From assembly GCF_035961655.1 (NCBI RefSeq), contig NZ_CP108393.1, positions 6,465,001 to 6,529,000 of the forward strand: DNA of 64,000 nt, given 5' to 3'. Position numbers and translations under genes: made by a program. Position 1 is the stretch's first letter. Each line of letters begins with the position of its first letter. This document shows, piece after piece, positions 10,501 to 18,785 of the stretch. The notes under the pieces were generated by a model. The model worked only from the letters and a program-made list of their open reading frames with translations, searched no databases and was not told the origin of the DNA. Source of the DNA: Streptomyces sp. NBC_01317 (GTDB lineage Bacteria; Actinomycetota; Actinomycetes; Streptomycetales; Streptomycetaceae).

Positions 10501-11349
10501 ATGCAGCGCCTCACCGCGGAAGCCGTGACCCTCGGCTACGACCGGCGGGTCATCGCCCGCGACCTGTCCGTGGCGATCCCCGACCACTCCTTCACGGTGA
10601 TCGTCGGGCCGAACGCCTGCGGCAAGTCGACCCTGTTGCGCGCGCTCTCCCGGATGCTCAGGCCCACCCGGGGACAGGTCCTGCCGGACGGTACGGCCCT
10701 CCACACGATGCCCGCCAAGAAGGTCGCCAGGACCCTCGGCCTGCTGCCGCAGTCCTCCCTCGCGCCCGACGGCATCACCGTGGCCGACCTCGTGGCGCGC
10801 GGCCGCTACCCGCACCAGGGCACGCTGCGCCAGTGGTCGCCCGACGACGAGCGGATCGTCGGGGAGTCGATGGCGTCGACCGGCGTCGCGGACCTGGCGG
10901 GGCGCCATGTCGACGAACTGTCCGGCGGGCAGCGCCAGCGCGTCTGGATCGCGATGGCGCTCGCCCAGCGGACCCCGCTGCTGCTGCTCGACGAGCCCAC
11001 CACGTTCCTGGACATCCAGCACCAGATCGATGTGCTCGACCTCTGCGCCGAGCTGCACGAGACGGGCGGCCGCACCCTGGTCGCCGTCCTGCACGACCTC
11101 AACCACGCGGCCCGCTACGCCACCCACCTCATCGCGATGCGCGACGGGGAGATCGTCGCGCAGGGCCCGCCGGCGGAGATCGTCACCGCGGCCCTGGTGG
11201 AGCGGGTGTTCGGGCTGCGCTGCCAGGTGATCGAGGACCCGGAGACGGGCACCCCCCTGGTCGTCCCGGCGAGCCGGGAACGCCGGGCGCCGGCCGTCAG
11301 AGCAGCGCGCGCAGGCGCAGCAGGTCCCGGAAGCCCGCCTCCAGCCTGA
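10501..11349 (+). CDS. ABC transporter ATP-binding protein, FecE/FepC type
   Basis: 282 aa from ATG 10501, with CAGGAGC 7 nt upstream. Walker A GPNACGKST (36-44), signature LSGGQRQRVWIAMALAQ, Walker B LLLLDEPTTFLD and the H-loop VLHDLNHAARY are all intact, matching iron-chelate importer ATPases. It is the energising subunit for the two permeases just upstream. The last 53 bp overlap the convergent SCP2-like gene, so the Ala/Pro/Gly-rich final 20 or so residues are not conserved-looking. Expression probably depends on the iron-box promoter. Confidence 0.94.
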   Translation: MQRLTAEAVTLGYDRRVIARDLSVAIPDHSFTVIVGPNACGKSTLLRALSRMLRPTRGQVLPDGTALHTMPAKKVARTLGLLPQSSLAPDGITVADLVARGRYPHQGTLRQWSPDDERIVGESMASTGVADLAGRHVDELSGGQRQRVWIAMALAQRTPLLLLDEPTTFLDIQHQIDVLDLCAELHETGGRTLVAVLHDLNHAARYATHLIAMRDGEIVAQGPPAEIVTAALVERVFGLRCQVIEDPETGTPLVVPASRERRAPAVRAARAGAAGPGSPPPA

Positions 11350-11644
11350 CCCGTCCCGAGGCCCAGGCGCGCGCGAAGTGCAGCTCGCCGTCGACCAGCG
11401 CCACCAGGTCGTCCCCCGTCATCGCCAGGCGGATCTGCGCCTTGTCGGGCGGCGGCCCCGGCACGCTGTCCCTCACCTCGATCCGGCCGCCCACCAGCTC
11501 GCCCCGGAACGTGAGGTCCAGATCGGTGATGTGGCAGCTCAGGGAACGGTCGAAGCCGGCCGCGGTACGGATGTCCCCGTCCGCGCCCGCCAGATTGTCC
11601 GAGAGCTTCTCGAGTGCGCTGCGGCACTCCTCCTTCGTCGCCAT
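11297..11644 (-). CDS. SCP2 sterol-binding domain protein
   Basis: 115 aa from ATG 11644 (MATKEECRSALEKLSDNLAG). The short single-domain protein shows SCP2-like features: an amphipathic N-terminal helix, the alternating strands LSCHITDLDLTFRGELVGGRIEVRD, then IRLAMTGDDLVALVDGELHFARAWASGRVRLEAGFRDLLRLRALL, the last part being the usual SCP2 C-terminus. Lipid or sterol-like ligand binding is inferred from the family. It converges on the ABC ATPase gene (53-bp overlap) and diverges from the small gene at 11687. Confidence 0.8.
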   Translation of the reverse strand: MATKEECRSALEKLSDNLAGADGDIRTAAGFDRSLSCHITDLDLTFRGELVGGRIEVRDSVPGPPPDKAQIRLAMTGDDLVALVDGELHFARAWASGRVRLEAGFRDLLRLRALL

Positions 11645-11686
11645 CGTGAGCGACGGTACCGCAGGGCTTCGGGGTAGCGTCTGGGC

Positions 11687-12040
11687 ATGAACGACTCCGT
11701 GGCGGACCCGCACGACTCCCCGGCGCCCCCGGCCGGTCCCGACCCCGGGCAGGAGCCCGGCACGACCAGCTCCCCGGCGCCCGCCTCACCGCCCGCCTTC
11801 GAGCCGGCCGCCCCCCGGCCGCTCGGGGTGGAACGGGTGCCGACCGGCGACCCCGCCGCGGACGAGCTGCTCACGCGGCTGGCCGACGCCGACCACCTCC
11901 CCGCCGACGGGCACCAGGAGGTGTACGAGGATGTGCACCGGGGGCTGCGCGACGCGCTGACCGCGCTCGACGCACGCCCGGCCCCGCAGGGACCCCCGGC
12001 GCCCCCGGCGACCTCTCACGCGTACGACCACAGGAGCTGA
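11687..12040 (+). CDS. small conserved hypothetical protein upstream of tlyA
   Basis: 117 aa. The N-terminal half is Pro/Ala-rich and disordered. The conserved-looking part is VERVPTGDPAADELLTRLADADHLPADGHQEVYEDVHRGLRDALTALD. It ends 7 bp before tlyA and occupies the place of Rv1693 in M. tuberculosis, a similarly small protein of unknown function always found before tlyA. Co-translation with TlyA is likely. No enzyme motif is visible. Confidence 0.75.
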   Translation: MNDSVADPHDSPAPPAGPDPGQEPGTTSSPAPASPPAFEPAAPRPLGVERVPTGDPAADELLTRLADADHLPADGHQEVYEDVHRGLRDALTALDARPAPQGPPAPPATSHAYDHRS

Positions 12041-12047
12041 ACCGAAC

Positions 12048-12863
12048 GTGGCAGGACTGGCACGCCGCCGTCTCGATGCCGAACTGGTACGCCGCAAACT
12101 CGCCCGCTCCCGCGAGCACGCGAGCCAGCTGATCGCCGCGGGCCGGGTGAAGGTCGGCGGTGCCGTCGCGACCAAACCCGCCACCCAGGTGGAGACCAGC
12201 GCCGCCGTGGTCGTCACCGAGGACGACGGCGACCCCGACTACGTGTCACGCGGCGGGCACAAACTCGCGGGCGCGCTCGCCGCGTTCACCCCCCTCGGCC
12301 TCACCGTCGAGGGCCGCAGGGCCCTGGACGCCGGCGCCTCCACGGGCGGCTTCACGGACGTGCTGCTGCGGGCCGGGGCCGGCCACGTGGTCGCGGTCGA
12401 CGTCGGATACGGACAACTCGCCTGGTCGCTCAGGGGCGATGAACGGGTCACCGTCAAGGACCGTACGAACGTGCGGGAGTTGACGCTCGACCAGATCGGA
12501 GGTGAGCCCGTGGACGTGATCGTGGGTGACCTCTCGTTCATCCCGCTCGGCCTGGTGCTGCCCGCGATGGTGCGCTGCGCCGCCCCCGGCGCGGACCTCG
12601 TCCTGATGGTCAAACCACAGTTCGAGATCGGCAAGGAGCGGCTGGGCAACGGAGGTGTCGTCCGCAGCCCCGAGCTGCGCGCGGAGACCGTACGGGCCGT
12701 GGCCCGGCGGGCCGCCGCGCTGGGCCTCGGGGTGCGCGGTGTCACCGCCAGTCCGCTGCCCGGGCCCTCCGGGAACGTCGAGTACTTTCTGTGGCTCCAC
12801 GCCGGAGCGCCCGAACTCGATCCGGCGGACGTCGACCGTGCAGTGGCGGAGGGACCCCGTTGA
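12048..12863 (+). CDS. tlyA: TlyA family rRNA (cytidine-2'-O)-methyltransferase
   Basis: 271 aa from GTG 12048. The N-terminal S4 RNA-binding domain (about 7-60, RRKLARSREHASQLIAAGRVKVGG) is followed by an FtsJ-like methyltransferase with SAM motif LDAGASTGGFTDVLLRAGA and the catalytic positions in VIVGDLSFIPLG and LMVKPQFE. In mycobacteria TlyA 2'-O-methylates C1409 of 16S and C1920 of 23S rRNA, and its loss confers capreomycin resistance. The downstream NAD kinase start overlaps its stop codon. Confidence 0.95.
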   Translation: MAGLARRRLDAELVRRKLARSREHASQLIAAGRVKVGGAVATKPATQVETSAAVVVTEDDGDPDYVSRGGHKLAGALAAFTPLGLTVEGRRALDAGASTGGFTDVLLRAGAGHVVAVDVGYGQLAWSLRGDERVTVKDRTNVRELTLDQIGGEPVDVIVGDLSFIPLGLVLPAMVRCAAPGADLVLMVKPQFEIGKERLGNGGVVRSPELRAETVRAVARRAAALGLGVRGVTASPLPGPSGNVEYFLWLHAGAPELDPADVDRAVAEGPR

Positions 12864-12931
12864 CCACGAACACGACCTTGACCCCGAACACGACCTTGAC
12901 CGCGGACACCACCTTGACCGCGAACACCGGC
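12860..12931. repeat. 18-bp tandem repeat, four in-frame units
   Basis: Units at 12860-12877, 12878-12895, 12896-12913 and 12914-12931 begin TTGACCACG, TTGACCCCG, TTGACCGCG and TTGACCGCG. They sit exactly at the start of the NAD kinase gene and keep its reading frame. Confidence 0.85.
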
Positions 12932-13846
12932 GACACCATGAACATCACCGGCGAACCACGTACCGTCTTCCTCCTCGCGCACACCGGCAGACCCGCGGCC
13001 ATCCGCAGCGCGGAACTGGTCGTGACCGGGCTGCTGCGCAACGGCATCGGGGTACGGGTGCTGGCGGGCGAGGCCGTCGACCTGCCGCTGCCGTCGTCCG
13101 TGGAGACCGTTCCCGAGGCCACCCCCGGTGTCCTCGAAGGCTGTGAGCTGCTGATCGTGCTCGGCGGCGACGGCACGTTGCTGCGCGGCGCCGCGTTCGC
13201 CCGCGCCTCCGGTGTGCCGATGCTCGGCGTCAACCTCGGCCGGGTCGGGTTCCTCGCCGAGGCGGAGCGCGACGACCTGGACAAGGTGGTCGCCCGGGTC
13301 GTCAGCCGGGACTACGAGGTCGAGGAGCGGATGACGATAGACGTCGTCGTGCACAGCAACGGCGACGTCGTCCACCGGGACTGGGCCCTCAACGAGGCCG
13401 CCGTCCAGAAGGTGTCGCCCGAACGGATGCTGGAGGTCGTCCTGGAGATCGACGGCCGCCCGGTCACCGGCTTCGGCTGCGACGGCATCATCTGCGCCAC
13501 CCCTACCGGCTCGACGGCGTACGCCTTCTCGGCCGGCGGGCCCGTGGTGTGGCCCGAGGTGGAGGCGCTGCTGATGGTGCCGATCAGCGCCCACGCGCTG
13601 TTCGCGAAGCCGCTGGTCACCTCGCCGACCACCGTCCTGGCGGTGGAGGTGCAGCCGAACACCCCCAACGGGGTCCTGTGGTGCGACGGGCGCAGGACCG
13701 TCGAGCTGCCGCCGGGCGCGCGGGTGGAGGTGCGGCGCGGGGCCGTGCCCGTACGGCTGGCCCGGCTTCACCACGCTTCCTTCACGGACCGGCTGGTGGC
13801 CAAGTTCGCGCTGCCGGTCTCCGGCTGGCGCGGGGCGCCGCACTGA
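12860..13846 (+). CDS. NAD kinase with tandem-repeat N-terminal extension
   Basis: 328 aa if started at TTG 12860, which overlaps the tlyA stop and has GGAGGGA 5 nt upstream. The alternative ATG 12938 (302 aa, closer to family length) lacks a ribosome-binding site. The NAD kinase core is clear: LGGDGTLLRG (phosphate-binding GGDGT), GVNLGRVGFLAE, the NE in DWALNEAAVQK, and TPTGSTAYAFSAGGP. It makes NADP from NAD. With the TTG start, residues 1-24 are four copies of L-T-x-(N/D)-T-(T/G), encoded by an 18-bp repeat. It belongs to the tlyA-recN conserved cluster. Confidence 0.92.
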   Translation: MTTNTTLTPNTTLTADTTLTANTGDTMNITGEPRTVFLLAHTGRPAAIRSAELVVTGLLRNGIGVRVLAGEAVDLPLPSSVETVPEATPGVLEGCELLIVLGGDGTLLRGAAFARASGVPMLGVNLGRVGFLAEAERDDLDKVVARVVSRDYEVEERMTIDVVVHSNGDVVHRDWALNEAAVQKVSPERMLEVVLEIDGRPVTGFGCDGIICATPTGSTAYAFSAGGPVVWPEVEALLMVPISAHALFAKPLVTSPTTVLAVEVQPNTPNGVLWCDGRRTVELPPGARVEVRRGAVPVRLARLHHASFTDRLVAKFALPVSGWRGAPH

Positions 13847-13995
13847 GCCGTACCGGCGGGCGTGCGCAGGTCAGGGCGGGTGCCTGAGGTACGGAGAGGG
13901 CCGCGCGACCGGTCGTACGGAAGGCTGGACACCGTACGTCCGTGCGAATGGGGGGTGGGGTCCGTCGCACGGCGGCCCCCGGACCTCGTATGGTC

Positions 13996-15762
13996 ATGAC
14001 CGTGTTGGAGGAGATGCGGATACGGTCGCTCGGGGTCATCGACGACGCGGTCGTCGAGCTGTCGCCCGGCTTCACGGCGGTGACCGGTGAGACCGGCGCG
14101 GGCAAGACCATGGTCGTCACCAGCCTCGGGCTGCTGCTCGGCGGACGGGCCGACGCCGCCCTGGTGCGGATCGGCGCGAAGGCGGCGGTCGTCGAGGGGC
14201 GGATCACGCTGTCCCCGGGCGATCCGGCGGCGGTACGGGCCGAGGAGGCCGGTGCCGAGCTGGACGACGGCGCGCTGCTCATCAGCAGGACCGTCTCGGC
14301 CGAGGGGCGCTCGCGCGCCCACATCGGCGGGCGTTCCGTGCCGGTGGGGGTGCTGGCCGAGCTGGCGGACGACCTCGTCGCCGTACACGGCCAGACCGAC
14401 CAGCAGGGCCTCCTGCGGCCCGCGCGGCAGCGGCAGGCCCTCGACCGGTACGCGGGCGCGACGGTCACGGACCCGCACGCCACGTACGCGGCGGCCTACC
14501 GCAGGCTGCGGGCGGTCGCCACCGAGGTGGACGAACTGACCACCCGCGCCAGGGAACGGGCGCAGGAGGCCGACCTGCTGCGCTTCGGCCTGGCGGAGAT
14601 CGCCGGGGTCGAACCGCTGCCGGGCGAGGACGTCGAACTGGCCGCCGAGGCCGAGCGGCTGGGCCACGCGGAGGCGCTGGCCTCCGCCGCGTCCGTCGCC
14701 CACGCGGCGCTCGCGGGCAACCCCGAGGACCCGGAGGCCGTCGACGCGACCACGCTCGTCGGGGGCGCGGGACGGGCCCTGGACGCCGTACGGGCGCACG
14801 ATCCGGCCCTCGCCGGGCTCGCCGAGCGGATGGGGGAGATCTCCATCCTGCTGGCGGACGTGGCCGGGGAGCTGGCGGGATACGCCGACAACCTGGACGC
14901 CGATCCGCTGCGGCTGGCCGCGGTGGAGGAGCGCCGGGCGTCCCTCACCTCCCTGACCCGCAAGTACGGCGTGTACGGCAAAGATATCGACGGTGTCCTC
15001 GTCTGGGCCGAGGAGAGCACGGCGCGGCTGGCCGAACTGGAAGGCGACGACGAGCGGATCGGCGAGCTGACGGCGGAGCGGGACGCGCTGCGCGCCGAAC
15101 TGTCCGGCCTCGCCCAGGCGTTGACCGACGCCAGGTCGGCGGCGGCGGCGCTCTTCGCGGAGGCCGTCACGGCGGAGCTGGCCTCGCTGGCCATGCCCCA
15201 CGCGCGGGTGTCGTTCGACATCCGGCAGACGGAGGCGGCCGACGAGACGTCCGGCATCGAGGTGGGCGGCCGGTCGGTCGTGTACGGCCCGCACGGCGTC
15301 GACGAGATCGAACTGCTCCTGGCCCCGCACCCGGGCGCCCAGCCCCGGCCGATCGCCAAGGGCGCCTCGGGCGGTGAGCTGTCCCGCGTGATGCTCGCCG
15401 TGGAGGTGGTCTTCGCGGGCTCCGACCCGGTGCCGACGTACCTCTTCGACGAGGTCGACGCGGGGGTCGGCGGCAAGGCGGCGGTCGAGGTGGGCCGCCG
15501 GCTGGCCAAACTCGCCCAGTCCGCGCAGGTGGTGGTGGTCACCCACCTCCCCCAGGTCGCGGCGTTCGCCGACCGCCAGCTGCTGGTCGAGAAGACCAAC
15601 GACGGCTCGGTGACGCGCTCGGGTGTGACGGTCCTGGAAGGCGAGGACCGGGTAAGGGAGTTGTCGCGGATGCTCGCGGGGCAGGAGGACTCGGAGACGG
15701 CCCGCGCCCACGCCGAGGAACTCCTCGCCACGGCCCGCGCCGACGGCCCGCGCGGCGGCTGA
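13996..15762 (+). CDS. recN: DNA repair protein RecN (SMC-like ATPase)
   Basis: 588 aa. The start is uncertain among ATG 13990, ATG 13996 and GTG 14002; the conserved part begins at LEEMRIRSLGVIDDAVVEL. Walker A GETGAGKT is near residues 34-41. The middle is a coiled-coil arm rich in Glu/Ala/Leu. The C-terminus holds the ABC signature KGASGGELSRVMLAVEVVF and Walker B TYLFDEVDAGVGG, with the D-loop histidine VVTHLPQVAAFAD. RecN acts in recombinational repair of double-strand breaks. It follows NAD kinase by 150 bp, as in other Actinobacteria. Confidence 0.94.
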   Translation: MTVLEEMRIRSLGVIDDAVVELSPGFTAVTGETGAGKTMVVTSLGLLLGGRADAALVRIGAKAAVVEGRITLSPGDPAAVRAEEAGAELDDGALLISRTVSAEGRSRAHIGGRSVPVGVLAELADDLVAVHGQTDQQGLLRPARQRQALDRYAGATVTDPHATYAAAYRRLRAVATEVDELTTRARERAQEADLLRFGLAEIAGVEPLPGEDVELAAEAERLGHAEALASAASVAHAALAGNPEDPEAVDATTLVGGAGRALDAVRAHDPALAGLAERMGEISILLADVAGELAGYADNLDADPLRLAAVEERRASLTSLTRKYGVYGKDIDGVLVWAEESTARLAELEGDDERIGELTAERDALRAELSGLAQALTDARSAAAALFAEAVTAELASLAMPHARVSFDIRQTEAADETSGIEVGGRSVVYGPHGVDEIELLLAPHPGAQPRPIAKGASGGELSRVMLAVEVVFAGSDPVPTYLFDEVDAGVGGKAAVEVGRRLAKLAQSAQVVVVTHLPQVAAFADRQLLVEKTNDGSVTRSGVTVLEGEDRVRELSRMLAGQEDSETARAHAEELLATARADGPRGG

Positions 15763-15912
15763 CCTCCCTCTCCACGTGTCACCCGGTTGGGTGAATCCGG
15801 CGGGGGAGTTGAGGCGGCGGACACACGAACGACGCATCCGCGGTGTCGGAACGTGCGTACGGACTGGCATCCTTGACGTACCCCCCGATCCCGACCCAGG
15901 AGCCTTGGCCAC

Positions 15913-17001
15913 GTGACACCACTGCGTACGGTCCAGGTGCTCGGCGGCGGCAGCGCGGGCAGCAGTGCGCACGTCCGCTCCCTGGCGGCCGGCCTGGTCG
16001 CCAGGGGAGTGCGCGTGACCGTGTGCGCCCCCGCCGATCTGGAGCGCTCGTACGACTTCGGCGGCGCCGGGGCCCACCACGTACCGGTACCGAGGCGCGG
16101 GGACCCGGCGGCGGTCGCCGCGCTGCGGGCGGTCTGCGCGGGCGCCGACGTGGTGCACGCGCACGGACTGCACGCCGCCGCGCGGACCGCGCTCGCGCTG
16201 GGCGGGCAGCGGGTGCCGCTCGTCGTCACCTGGCACACCCGCTCGCAGGGCGAGGGCGCGCGCGGATCACTGATGCGGCTGCTGGAGCGACGGGTCGTCA
16301 GGACGGCGGCGGTGGTCCTCGGCACCTCCTCGGAGCTGGTCGACCAGGCCCGGGAGCGCGGGGCGCGCGACGCCCGGCTCGCCCCGCTCGCGGTGCCGGC
16401 CGCGCGCCCGCTCCCCGACGGCCCACGGAACAAGGCCCGCGCCGAACTGGGCGCGGCCGACCGCCCGTTGCTGATGGCCGTCGGCGCGCTCGTCCCGCAT
16501 CAGGGGTACGACACCCTGCTCGACGCGGCCGCCGCGTGGCGCGGCCTCGACCCCGTCCCGCTGCTCGTCGTCGCGGGCGAGGGCCGGGAGCGGGCGCGGC
16601 TCCAGCGCCGTATCGACAGCGGGGACCTGCCCGTCCACCTGGTCGGCCGCCGCGACGACGTCGGCGAACTCCTCGACGCCGCCGACCTGGTGCTGCTCTC
16701 CAGCCGCTGGGAGGCCCGCTCCGTCCTCGCGCAGGAAACGCTGCGCCTCGGCGTGCCGCTGGTCGCCACGGCGGTCGGCGGCAACCCCGATCTGGTGGGC
16801 GACGCGGCGGAGTTGGTGCCGTACGGCGACTCGGTGGCGCTCTCGGCGGCGGTGGTACGGCTCCTCGGCGACGCGGACCGGAGGAAGGAACTCGCCGCGG
16901 CGGGCCGGGCGCAGGCGGCGACGTGGCCGACGGAAGAGGATTCGATCGCTCAGATGCTCAGCGTCTACGACGAGTTGACGCAGCCGCGACGGGTGCGCTG
17001 A
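15913..17001 (+). CDS. GT4-family glycosyltransferase
   Basis: 362 aa from GTG 15913, with CAGGAG about 8 nt upstream. GT-B fold: the N-terminal Rossmann half has GGGSAGSSAHVRSLAAGLVARGVRVTVCAP and the acceptor-side HAHGLHAAAR; the C-terminal half has AVGALVPHQGYDTLLDAAA and LLSSRWEARSVLAQETLRLGVPLVATAVGG, corresponding to the E-x7-E donor-binding region. Substrate is unknown. In M. tuberculosis the SteA/SteB genes lie between recN and pyrG; here this gene, a PucR regulator and a GH15 hydrolase fill that space. It converges on the PucR gene with 33 bp between. Confidence 0.88.
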   Translation: MTPLRTVQVLGGGSAGSSAHVRSLAAGLVARGVRVTVCAPADLERSYDFGGAGAHHVPVPRRGDPAAVAALRAVCAGADVVHAHGLHAAARTALALGGQRVPLVVTWHTRSQGEGARGSLMRLLERRVVRTAAVVLGTSSELVDQARERGARDARLAPLAVPAARPLPDGPRNKARAELGAADRPLLMAVGALVPHQGYDTLLDAAAAWRGLDPVPLLVVAGEGRERARLQRRIDSGDLPVHLVGRRDDVGELLDAADLVLLSSRWEARSVLAQETLRLGVPLVATAVGGNPDLVGDAAELVPYGDSVALSAAVVRLLGDADRRKELAAAGRAQAATWPTEEDSIAQMLSVYDELTQPRRVR

Positions 17002-17034
17002 GCGGGGCGTCGCTGTGTCGCCCGGCGGGCCTGA

Positions 17035-18675
17035 TCAGGGCGCGTGGCGGCGGGCGCGCAGCGCCAGGCTCAGGGCCAGGACCGTCTGCGGGTCGTCCAG
17101 GTCCGTGCCCAGCAGCTCCGCGATCCGCGCCAGCCGGTTGTACAGCGTCTGGCGGTTCAGATGCAGCTCGCGCGCCGTCTCCGCCTTGCGGCCCGCGTGC
17201 GCCAGGAAGACCTCCAGGGTAGGCAGCAGAGCCGGCCGCGCGGTCCTGTCGTGGGCGCGCAGCGGGCCGATCGCGCGGTCCACGAAGGCCGCCAGGTCCG
17301 GGTGGTCCCGCAGCCGCCACAGCAGCAGGTCGATGTCCAGGCGGCGGGCGTCGTACCACGGCAGGTCGGTGAGGCCCTGCGCCGCCGTCGCGGTCTCGGC
17401 CGCGTGCCGCAGCCCCGCGCTCGCCGCCGCCCAGTTGCCGGGCACCCCGACCACCACGACCGGCGGCTGCGCGCCCGGCCGCTCCAGGCCCGCGCGCTCC
17501 ACACCGGCCCGCAGCGCCGTCGCGACCCGGTCCGCCACCGCCGTACGCTCACCGTCGGAGCGCAGCCCCAGCAGCAGCGGCACCCGGCCCTCCACCGGAC
17601 GTACCCCCAGCAGCACCGGCACACCCACGGAGGACAGCTCTTCCAGTACGGCTCTCGCCAGCAGCGCCCAGTTGCCGGACGGCGCCAGCTCCGAGGCCAG
17701 CCGCATCACCACGGGGAGCAGCGGCCCGTCGCCCGGCCGGAAGCCCAGCACCCTCGCCTGCGCGGGCGCGTCCTCGGCGCGGATGCGGCCCCCGGCGAGA
17801 TCCGTCAGGAAGTCGCCGCGCCCCCGCGCCGCCAGTTCTTCGTCCTGGCGGGCCTGCATCAGCACCACCGCCAGGATGCCCGCCGCGCGTTCCGCCGCCA
17901 TCCGGTGCACCGGCAGCAGCGGCGCCGACACGGCGGGGAGGACCAGCCGGGCCCGTACCGCGCCCGAACCGTGCCCGCCGCCCGGCACGTCCACCAGCAC
18001 GGCGCCCGCCGGCGGCCCCGCCGCGCGGGCCGCGCGCTGCCCGCGCAGCCCCTCCCAGATCTGGAGCGGATCGGCGGCGGCGGGCGCCGAGGCGGGCCCC
18101 GCCGCCGGGGCCGCCGCGTAGAGCAGCCGTCCCTCCGCCGTCTCCAGGAAGACCGGATTGGCCGCGAAGTCGGCGAGGATCCGCAGCACCTGCGGCACCC
18201 CGCCCCCGTCGAGCAGCGCCTCCGTACAGCGCCGGTGGACCTCCTCGGCCCGGCGCAGCAGTGCGTAGTGCCCGTTGACGATCTCGGTGTGCACCTCTTC
18301 GGTCACCGTCACGAAGGGCACCTCGCGGTGGAGCTGCACGAGCGGCAGCCCGGCCGCCCCGGCCGTCTCCACGAGCGTGGCGGGCAGCCGGTCGAACCGC
18401 GGCCCCAGCTCGACCACGAGCGCCGCGATCCCCCGCTCGGCGAGCGCGCGGACGAAGGCCCGCTGCTCGGCGGGCCGGGTGCCGAGGCCCAGTCCTGTGG
18501 TGAGGAGCAGCTCGCCGCCCTTGAGGAGCGAGGCGATGTTCGGGACCTCCCCGGCGTGCACCCAGCGCACCGTACGGTTCAGCCGGTCCGCGCCCGCGAC
18601 GACCTCGGGCAGCCCGGCACGGAGTCCTGGCAGCTCCAGCGCGCGCTGCACGGTGATCCCGTCCTGGCTCTCCAT
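17035..18675 (-). CDS. PucR-family transcriptional regulator
   Basis: 546 aa from ATG 18675 (MESQDGITVQRALELPGL). The N-terminal PucR ligand domain (about 8-130) has the typical NRTVRWVHAGEVPNIASLLKGGELLLTTGLGL. The central GGDEF-like region is degenerate. The C-terminal PucR-type helix-turn-helix (about 480-540) reads LEVFLAHAGRKAETARELHLNRQTLYNRLARIAELLG. In Bacillus PucR controls purine catabolism; in Streptomyces many paralogues exist and the target here is unknown. Neighbours suggest no clear regulon. Stretches rich in Ala/Pro occupy residues about 200-260. Confidence 0.9.
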   Translation of the reverse strand: MESQDGITVQRALELPGLRAGLPEVVAGADRLNRTVRWVHAGEVPNIASLLKGGELLLTTGLGLGTRPAEQRAFVRALAERGIAALVVELGPRFDRLPATLVETAGAAGLPLVQLHREVPFVTVTEEVHTEIVNGHYALLRRAEEVHRRCTEALLDGGGVPQVLRILADFAANPVFLETAEGRLLYAAAPAAGPASAPAAADPLQIWEGLRGQRAARAAGPPAGAVLVDVPGGGHGSGAVRARLVLPAVSAPLLPVHRMAAERAAGILAVVLMQARQDEELAARGRGDFLTDLAGGRIRAEDAPAQARVLGFRPGDGPLLPVVMRLASELAPSGNWALLARAVLEELSSVGVPVLLGVRPVEGRVPLLLGLRSDGERTAVADRVATALRAGVERAGLERPGAQPPVVVVGVPGNWAAASAGLRHAAETATAAQGLTDLPWYDARRLDIDLLLWRLRDHPDLAAFVDRAIGPLRAHDRTARPALLPTLEVFLAHAGRKAETARELHLNRQTLYNRLARIAELLGTDLDDPQTVLALSLALRARRHAP

Positions 18676-18737
18676 AGAAGCGGAGGCTACCCGTACCGGT
18701 ACGTTCCGGTCACCGCCCGCCGAGTCCGCCCACGCAC

Positions 18738-18769
18738 GTGGGGCCCCGCCCGGAAGGACGGGGCCCCAC
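18738..18769 (-). terminator. hairpin downstream of the GH15 gene
   Basis: An 11-bp inverted repeat GTGGGGCCCCG / CGGGGCCCCAC with a 10-nt loop follows the GH15 gene on its strand. No T-tract is present, so this is a probable GC-rich actinobacterial terminator. Confidence 0.55.
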
Positions 18770-18785
18770 ACGCGTGCGGTGCCGC

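Noticed and set aside
12860..12931. 18-bp repeat considered as a CRISPR-like or iteron array
   Set aside because: Units are contiguous, degenerate and coding in frame, so a simple coding tandem repeat explains them.
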